Of a stretch of 64,000 bases of DNA, positions 56,817 through 64,000 are shown one piece after another. The notes beneath the pieces are model-generated. The model saw only the letters and a program-made list of their open reading frames with translations, had not been told where the DNA came from and ran no database searches. This stretch comes from Datnioides undecimradiatus. Lineage: Eukaryota > Chordata > Actinopteri > Lobotiformes > Datnioididae. Positions within the stretch are counted from its first letter, which is position 1. Every line of letters starts with the position of its first letter. The position numbers were made by a program, and so were the translations under genes. The stretch covers positions 1,550,001 through 1,614,000 of the forward strand of contig WARS01001868.1 in NCBI GenBank assembly GCA_008933995.1. The letters are read 5' to 3'.

Positions 56817-56817
<1 letters not shown>
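56584..56817 (-). CDS. Unassigned small protein or terminal exon
   Basis: An open frame of 77 codons from ATG (MGCAMCCQ), ending HRVTGLHYMSSFSDAEDCCD, then DTSSGSSLTFDWQTQANDG and TGA. The C-terminal composition, acidic and Ser-rich, looks like real protein, and AATAAA follows at once. A CA microsatellite abuts the 5' end. An acceptor-like TGCTGCCAG at 56794 would start a terminal exon at 56793 with LVDMWTVRASRT. I do not recognise the family. If the ATG is used, MGC-CC is a possible acylation signal. Could also be chance. Confidence 0.4.

Positions 56818-56818
<1 letters not shown>

Positions 56819-56847
<29 letters not shown>
56819..56847. repeat. GT microsatellite
   Basis: (GT)n run of about 14 units, directly adjoining the unassigned minus-strand frame. 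Confidence 0.95.
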
Positions 56848-57599
56848 GTCAGGAGACTGAGATTATACAGGTGTTAACAGCTAATCTACACACTCACAGG
56901 CGCCAGTATAAACACTCATCCTCACTATTTCATCAGCCTCACTTATTTTGCATTTTGCAAAACCAGCACACACATACACTTTAGTATTATTTAGTATATT
57001 TTTAGAATATATTGAAAAATGTATTGCATGTTATGGCAATAAATGTAAATTATTGCTGTAAAATGGACAATATTTGGGCTGGGTTTGGTTATATTTTGTC
57101 ATGTTTTTGATTTTTATGTTTGTTCTGAGTCAGCTTTACAATTTGGCACTGAGATGTCAGACACAGATTTAGTAAGTGTTTCCCTGGAATATGTTTATCT
57201 GGGTTTTTCTCCCATAAAAGGCCTGCAGCGAGGGGGAGGGGAAGAGAGGTGCAGCACAAACTACCAGCTACAAAGTGCAGCTACCAATCCAGTTGTCTCC
57301 TGTTTTCAGCAACCAAACTACAGCAGACTCACACCCAGCCCTGCCTGCAGGGCATGAAGGGTTACCACAAGTTAAAAAGGTCACAGAGCCATAACCTGTC
57401 TGCTTCAAGGTGTTCTCCGTCTCGTCTCTAAGTGCTGCCAGACACAGCATGTAAATATTTACAGCGGACGCTTTTGCAAAATCCACTAAGAGACGATTCG
57501 CAGAGGGAAGAGTCCAGGACAAAACTCATCTGGTGGCTTGTTCCTCTGACGGTGCTGCAGGGCTGATATTTGCTTCAGTTGGGTGCAGGATCACAGCTG

Positions 57600-57677
57600 A
57601 GCCTGTTCATAATGAAGCTCTGATACAGGAATAGTTCCCGACGAGGCACGGCTGTCGAGAAAAAATCCAAAATCTGC
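57600..57677 (-). other. Exon-like segment, minus strand
   Basis: Begins after a very good acceptor (TTTCTTTCCACAG) and has an open frame QILDFFSTAVPRRELFLYQS and on through PAPN to a stop near 57570. The other frames close earlier or encode GRFWIFSRQPC. The 3' limit is not fixed. May belong with 58846-58903. Confidence 0.3.
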
Positions 57678-57679
57678 CT

Positions 57680-58840
57680 GTGGAAAGAAACGGATGACGG
57701 ATAGTTGGTCACAGATAAATACAATGGATATTTCATTGTCGCTTTTTATTACAAGACAAAACCAATAAAATGAATTTAAGACAATGACAAATAAAAAAGG
57801 TGTTTGGGAATAAAACTTGGATGGATAGAATCAAACAAATAATGATAATTAAAGATATCAACCCTCGTGTTTTCGGGTAGACTGCCAAAAGCTCTGATCG
57901 TTAAGACTAAAAGTTTCATGTTGTCCTGGTTCATAGATTGGAAGATGCTAGATGTTTGATACCATAAAGTGTTGGTATCATCTTTGGCAAAACAATGTTA
58001 AAAACGATCTGAAATATGACAGACAGACAATTTAAGGACTTCAAAATAGGTGTAACATGTTCAGTAACCATTAATAACTCCTGTAGTGAACAGCAAGGAG
58101 TCCTGCAGGAGTGAGGTAACCAGAGGATACTCTGAGTTGAAATGAGGGAACCACTCAAGTGGTCATAATCTGATATTAAAAATTGATATACAACCCTGAC
58201 AGACTCTAGCTTGTCCTGGCAGCCGCAGCAACAAAGATCACCATGATACACTGATGCATCGATGTGATGAGTGTGGTCACCATATTATAACAGTTACAGA
58301 GCTATAAAGGGGGAATCTGTGCAGCTGAAGTCTCCCTGTCACACCTGCACATGTATTTGACTGATTGATTGCAGTACGTTAATGCAGATCTCGACCTGCC
58401 TTCCTAAATCAGCTGGGCGCCATACAAAGCTGGCTGGTGCGCAGAAAGTGAAAATGACATTTTATGGTGTGAGGATGAAAAGGATTAAGTGGTCTGCCGC
58501 TTCGTGCCACACCCATCCCACCCCAGTAAATGGACAGACACAGCAGGGGCTGGTCTCTTAAAGCCAGCCTCCACTGCCCCCCTCCACTGCTGTCCTAGAT
58601 TGTGGACAGTTTTGTGATCTGCCGATTTGATTTTCAATAGCCTGTGCAACTACTGTGTGGGCTATTTAATTATTCATCAGTATAGATGGTGTCACGCGAA
58701 ATGCATGTACAAGTAAGTACCTCAGCAGTGCAGGAAACATGCCAATATTCTGGTGGATGTGATGTGATGCTGCAGCAGCATCTGTGCGCCTGTGTGCAAA
58801 TGCAAAGACAATCCCTGAAGCCCGGGTTTTGTTTTTGTCT
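57680..58840. other. Stretch between unassigned minus-strand exon candidates
   Basis: No recognised gene or repeat. A minus open frame at 57931-58251 (106 codons) and a plus frame at 58686-58991 have no splice or family support. Confidence 0.4.
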
Positions 58841-58845
58841 CTTAC

Positions 58846-58903
58846 CTGAATCACACAGTGCGTCGGCTCTCCTGTCCTCAAGAATGCTCAGCATGTGCAG
58901 CAT
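58846..58903 (-). CDS. Candidate first coding exon, unassigned gene
   Basis: ATG opens MLHMLSILEDRRADALCDS and ends at an ideal donor, TTCAG|GTAAGA, in phase 1. About 90 bases upstream on the minus strand is TTTAAATTTG, a possible TATA-like box. Joining to 57677 keeps frame for 23 more residues before a stop. No family recognised; the exon chain is a proposal only. Confidence 0.35.
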
Positions 58904-59409
58904 ATCCTCTCAGCAGCCCGGTGTGTTTTCCTCTCAGTCTGCCTCTGTCTGGGCTGGATGCAGCTCGGCATACGTATGGGACTTGAGATGACATCACTGC
59001 TGCTCACTTGAGAGTAGCTCGCTCTTTCTCAAATTTAAACAGGTGAACTCTCTCACTCTAAGATACTGCATTTATTCAGCAGACAGCAAAAAAAGACAAA
59101 GAGACAAATCAAAGCTTTATTCTAGATAGGAAATGATACAGAAGTGGACATAATCCCCGTCACAGTGTTACATATGCATTTTGTGACTTATCTGGATGTT
59201 TAATTTATGTATCTGCTCCGAAGGGGCACACGCAATTTGGCATCGCACCTGTAAAGGTGGTGGATTTAGAAGAGACAGATTTTAATATGGGTAAGACCTT
59301 TCCCATAATACAATCTACAGCATGTTTGAGATGAATTCTCCAGCTCTCATCTTTCCGAGGAGTAGTTTAGATGTCTCTGGAGGTTCATTTGTTCACCTTC
59401 TTGGCACGA

Positions 59410-59500
59410 ATTAGATGAGAGAATCAATACCATCCTCGTGTCTGTGTGCTAAGTAATGGAGATGGAGTCAGCAGCCTCTTAGCTTAGCTTGTTATAAACA
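59410..59500. repeat. Fragment of the palindromic MITE-like family
   Basis: TTAGATGAGAGAATCAATAC, CTCGTGTCTGTGTGCTAAGT and GCCTCTTAGCTTAGCTTGTT resemble the subterminal region of the family at 43521-43952 as I know it from fish. Terminal sequence is absent. Confidence 0.5.
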
Positions 59501-61229
59501 GCCAGCCTGACTGTCAATGAGTAAATATGTTTTAATGCATTAAAACTAAGCCACATTGTGAGCTGATCATGACCTTTAAAGGTCTTTGGTAGGTGGATTT
59601 TCTCCTTTAGACGCAACCGGGGTAGTTGTTTCTCACTGTGTACACTGTTTATGCAAGGCTAACAGCAACAGACAAATATGAGTGATATTGGTCTTCCTGT
59701 ATATAAAATATTTATCTTAACTCCATTTTGATGAAATGCATGGAATGCAAGGCCTTCGGTTACAATGAGCGTAGTTTCCAAGCTGAGATAACCCCAATGA
59801 CATCATTGTGACATCATCAGGGTCATGGTCTTAGCAAAGCCCCCTGAGAGCCACAAAAAATCTGACTTTGTTACTATGCAGAACAGTTTTCACAGACTCA
59901 TTCATGATATGTGGAGTTCACGACTCTTGCTGTGGTTTGAAGTATTTAAACCAAGTATTTATCCCAAAACAAACCCTTATCTCACCTTCGATTTATTTAT
60001 TTGGAAAAACAACAAAAAAGAAAACACAGTCAAATCAAAGACCAGGCAATTTTAATCATGTAACCAGTCAGAAGTAATTACATCAGTTCAACAGACATTA
60101 AGACATCTCATTGAATTGAGGTCAACCACTGGAGCCCACTGTTATCAAAGCATCACCATTATGATGACCACAGCAGCCACACACACGGTAAAATGCTGGG
60201 AAAACACGAGTCGGCGAGATCCCGATGTGCCGATATAATGGATGAACGGATGCCCAACCACAGCAATGCTTCTATCTCCCAGTGAAATGTGAAATGGAAA
60301 CCTCACACGCATAGCTACAAGCTGTAACACAAGCAAACAAACTCACAGGTAAGGATAATTATTTAATTACCACTCGACATTTCTCAACACTGCAAAATAA
60401 GATGCACCTCCCCGGTCTTTACTGTCAGCTGTTCAAACTGCTCGGTGTTTGACAGCTATCCAGTGTCTCTTTGATGATAGATCTAAGATTGCACAAAGAT
60501 TTTTATTTTCATTGCACTTACTCCCCCAAAAAGGAATCACACACACACACAAATTCCCATCGTATTGGTATTATATCTTGACGATACAGACTGGAAATGT
60601 GTGGGAGCAAAAAACACAAATACTAAAAAAAAAATGTTTTCATATGACAAATCAACAAATCGGTGTCCTCTCTCATTAAAATGGTTGAATTGCTCTTAAG
60701 GACACGTTCACAAACAGAACAGGGAGACGCGGGTTACTGCGGGTCATGGCCCAGGCTAAAGTTAAATAAGAAGGCTGATGTTTGTAACATCGTGGAAAGA
60801 AAACTTCAAGTGAAATTAAAAACATTAATGATGGCTGAATTCCTTTTAGTATTTAATGGTTTTATTGGGCCTCAACCGCTGAATTAAGTTGGGTTAAGTT
60901 TGTTTGTGTAATGTTCTGCAAAACGTTTACTCTGATTCACCGGGTTAAGATTACAGTGGTGTTAATCGGGTTGTAATGCAACCATTAGCTTCAAACTTAA
61001 AGCAGCCACAATTGATATTTTATGAAATCAGATAAGAGTTGTCACTGAATTTGCAGCTCGTGTCAGCATTACGGAGCTCTGAAGTGGATTTACCTGACCT
61101 GTCCGATCTGCGCCTTTACTGTTTTCATTCACTCTCACAGCGTTTATTTTGGCAGGCGGTTGTTTTAAGTGAAAAAAGCCTTAAAAACACATTGCACACG
61201 ACCTGCTCAGCACTCAACAGCTAAAAAAC

Positions 61230-61335
61230 CCAGTAAGCAACTTGCTGGTGAACCAAGTGGAGCATTTAGCAGTTTAAGAGCCAAACACTGCCAGCAGGAC
61301 TTGGTAGAGACCAAAAACTGAGCTAAAAGAGCGAT
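61230..61335 (+). repeat. GCTGGTGAACA dispersed repeat, copy 2
   Basis: AGTAAGCAACTTGCTGGTGA, GAGCATTTAGCAGTTTAAGA and ACTTGGTAGAGACC align with 38080-38167. Same orientation; moderately diverged. Confidence 0.65.
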
Positions 61336-64000
61336 TTCTTTTCTTTTTCATTTCCCAGATGCCAGGTTAAAAAGAAATGGTTTGCTAATGAGTTTTTCAA
61401 CCGACAATTAATCTGTTTCCAGTGTGGCCCAAGACAGAAGTTATAGCATTTAACTAGCATGATGCAAGATGTTAATAACAATTAAAAACCAACGTTGATT
61501 TTCAGAGTTGGCTTCTGCCATCAGTTCATTAAAAAGGTTTAAAGAGTCTAATTCATGAGAATGACCTGCAAATATGTCTATTTCCATCACATTTAAATTA
61601 AACACATCAATTGTTAACGATGGTAGTTACACTTGTGTTTTTCCTGTGTGATTACAGTTATCCGTTGATTCACAATGGGCTTGACATATTGGATATATTG
61701 CTAGGAGGATAATGAAATGTCTGCTCTTCTGAGAATTACACTTCTGAATGTCTGTTCATTCGTGAATGTTCGTTTAAAGTGTTGGACTTTATCAGATCAG
61801 GACTAAGTGTGTTTCACAAATCTGCCTTGCTGAATAAACTGACTTAAGCTAACAAAGAAAGCTAACAATGAATTGCTTGGAAAAGTACAATACCACACAG
61901 TCTGCACACTTAGCTTAGCTTAGCATACAGACTAAAAACTTGCCACAACTTCAGTTTAATACAAAAAAATGTATTAAACTGTATTTATTTCATTAAACTT
62001 GTGAACTTTAGACGCATTGGTGTCTGTTAGGGTCAGCAAGGCTGTTTCAATGTCTTGCAGTCTTTGGGCTAAGCTAACACCCTTTTCAGTTCATGTGTAT
62101 TTCTATAACAAACAATATAAGTATTAAATATTAAATAAATATTATTTGTCAGGTATTCTAATTGGAATTTTCTGACCAGTGTTGCCTTTCCTGATTGGTC
62201 TTACAATTAAATGCAGATTGTTTTAATGGTACACCGCTAAACAACGCTTTCTAAAGTCAAGAGGAAGGGAAAACTAATTGAAGCCTCCACACGCCCACAT
62301 GGTGTTTTCACTAAACTCGGCTGATTGGACATCTGCTCAGGTTAAAGTCTGAAGGAATTTAAAGCTGAGAGATTTATTCGAGGTGCTCAAACATCTGGAA
62401 GTAACCTTAACAAAAACAGCAGAGCAAGGGAGCTGTCGATCAAGCACTGTCTGTACACGCCCACACCTCTGTAATCAGTTAAAATATGTGCACCTGAGCA
62501 GGTGCATTGTGGGAGTAAAAGCGGATTAAAGGCACTGTATTACAAGGTGGGATGTCTGTATTGCAGATAATTAAAAATTACATTATCGCTCATAGTTTGA
62601 TTGAATGTATTTAAGATCTCGCTGTTCTAATGATGCACCACAAAAAGGAAAATCTGAATATAAGAGCTACTGTACGTCTATAAGGGTACTAGATGGAAAT
62701 TTTAAAAGCAGTGTTCATTGTTATTTAGTTAGTTTGTTACTTGTTATCATATTTCTTTATTTTTTTCATTTCTTTTTCATTCACTACCAGGCTTCAAGAT
62801 GCTATCACTCTTTTGCAGCTGTGTTTATCCAAGCAGATTCCACGTGGGTTTTGGTGTAATATGGCTCAGGGGATTTTGCCGTTAAACAGTAAGACCAGTA
62901 ATTCAAAGTTTTTCACTTAATGCCACCCTGTAATTTTGTTCACAATTAAATGGTTTATAAAAGCAGAAGTGTAATAATAATTCTATCGGACGGGATAAAT
63001 AATAAATGAATTTGTCCTAGTTTGATCTTACAAATTAGCATTTTTTAATCATAATAATAGTCTGTAAATTAGGCAATGTATAATGTTTAAAGGGACAGAG
63101 AAAAGCTAAGCTACACTCAACATTATTGTTATCTTGCATTTCCCATTCTCTAAAATGCTGATCTTAAAACTGATGTTGACGATAATGTGGTAGCAATCTT
63201 TGCCTATGCAGATCTAAATATTTAAAAAAAGGCAAGAATGTGATTTGTTTAAAAACAAGATAGGAGGACATGGTTGTACTCGATTTAACCCTGGAGCAAT
63301 CATCTTGCATTGATTATGCTATAAAACAAACTTCACAAATTTAAAAAAAAAATCTACACAACAACATATAATGTTATTACTGATATTTCGGATTAAAACT
63401 TATGGTTACAGTGTTTAGTTATCAAATAAAAAATAAGGCTCTGAGCTACTCTGCATGTTGGCTGCTGGCTGCCGGAGGTGAAACATTAGGAGCTGTTTGA
63501 GCTCTCAGAAGTCTGACTCATGTCTTATCTGTGATCAAAATAGAAGATCTCGACACACACTCTCACACACACAACACTGCATTAAGGGAACCGTTATGAT
63601 TAATGACTTCCTGCATTGGTGGAGTTGCCTGCACCTTTTTACCAGAATAGGATAAGAAACAAGCCACGGCGTCTGAATTAGCAAAGGACGGGTGTGTATT
63701 TACACAATGTTTTAAAATGCACCTTCAACAAAAAAAAATGTAATTTGCAGTTGCACAAAATATTTTTACAAGCAAATACATCGTAGTGTAACATCCCTGC
63801 CACAGGGCGCAGCTATTTTTTTTTTAATGTCCCTATGACAATACATGCACAATTAAGACATTATGTGGAAATGAGAAATTATGCTTGATCAGTCAAATAG
63901 TAATCATAATTACCTTACTGTTGTAACAGGTCTGGATTTGTGCATGTTGTGCTAATTATGTGTGATATTTCTCTAATTACCCCTCGATGAATTTACCCTT

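Larger units (their letters stand above)
59000..64000. other. Intergenic, AT-rich, no gene recognised
   Basis: 5 kb of low-GC sequence. It carries a fragment of the palindromic family (59410-59500), a dispersed-repeat copy (61230-61335) and short GCTTAGCTTAGC motifs near 61915. The open frames here (up to 84 codons) have no recognisable domains or splice sites. Confidence 0.5.

Noticed and set aside
57931-58251. 106-codon minus-strand frame with Cys-rich start
   Set aside because: No splice link to the neighbouring exon candidates and no family resemblance.
58686-58991. 101-codon plus-strand frame
   Set aside because: It overlaps the minus-strand exon with the ideal donor and has no start context or homology that I recognise.

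Overview
This window looks like intron-rich nuclear DNA of a ray-finned fish, probably a percomorph teleost (inference). The signs are canonical GT-AG introns, CA/GT and GA microsatellites, short fish-type DNA-transposon relics and a 5'-truncated LINE tail. No prokaryotic gene, rRNA, tRNA, CRISPR array or complete mobile element was recognised.

Layout: (1) Bases 1-926 are a CCT/CCA-rich satellite followed by a short 12-bp tandem repeat. (2) About 2.2-49.2 kb on the plus strand holds one large gene that I read as garnl3, a Rap/Ran-GAP domain protein with a CNH domain. I traced 31 coding exons (2813-45094). Splice phases are consistent throughout and give a 1030-residue protein. The RapGAP catalytic Asn motif HIGNDIV is in exon 12, the CNH domain spans roughly exons 18-26, and the tail is Ser/Pro-rich. 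A 3' UTR of about 4 kb probably ends at an AATAAA at 49211. (3) About 51.1-54.5 kb on the minus strand holds a three-exon ptges (microsomal prostaglandin E synthase-1, MAPEG family), 149 residues, with all key glutathione-site residues kept. It converges tail to tail with garnl3. (4) At 56.56-58.9 kb on the minus strand there are exon-like signals that I could not assign: a 5' exon with a strong donor, an exon-like segment with a strong acceptor, and a C-terminal coding segment followed at once by AATAAA. (5) About 59-64 kb is AT-rich and has no recognised gene.

Introns and intergenic DNA carry several dispersed repeat families, some in two to five copies here. A family with AGTACTT-rich ends and CAGTGGTGGA termini clusters in and upstream of ptges. 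A palindromic family occurs as a 432-bp copy and as a 91-bp miniature copy only 600 bases away, in neighbouring garnl3 introns.

The most useful points are two phase-symmetric garnl3 cassette exons (27 and 60 nt) that the human protein, as I remember it, lacks; a three-codon upstream ORF whose stop overlaps the garnl3 start; a CpG-rich promoter-like patch inside the garnl3 3' UTR; and the unassigned minus-strand candidate gene. I found no clear sign of a wholly new biological system.
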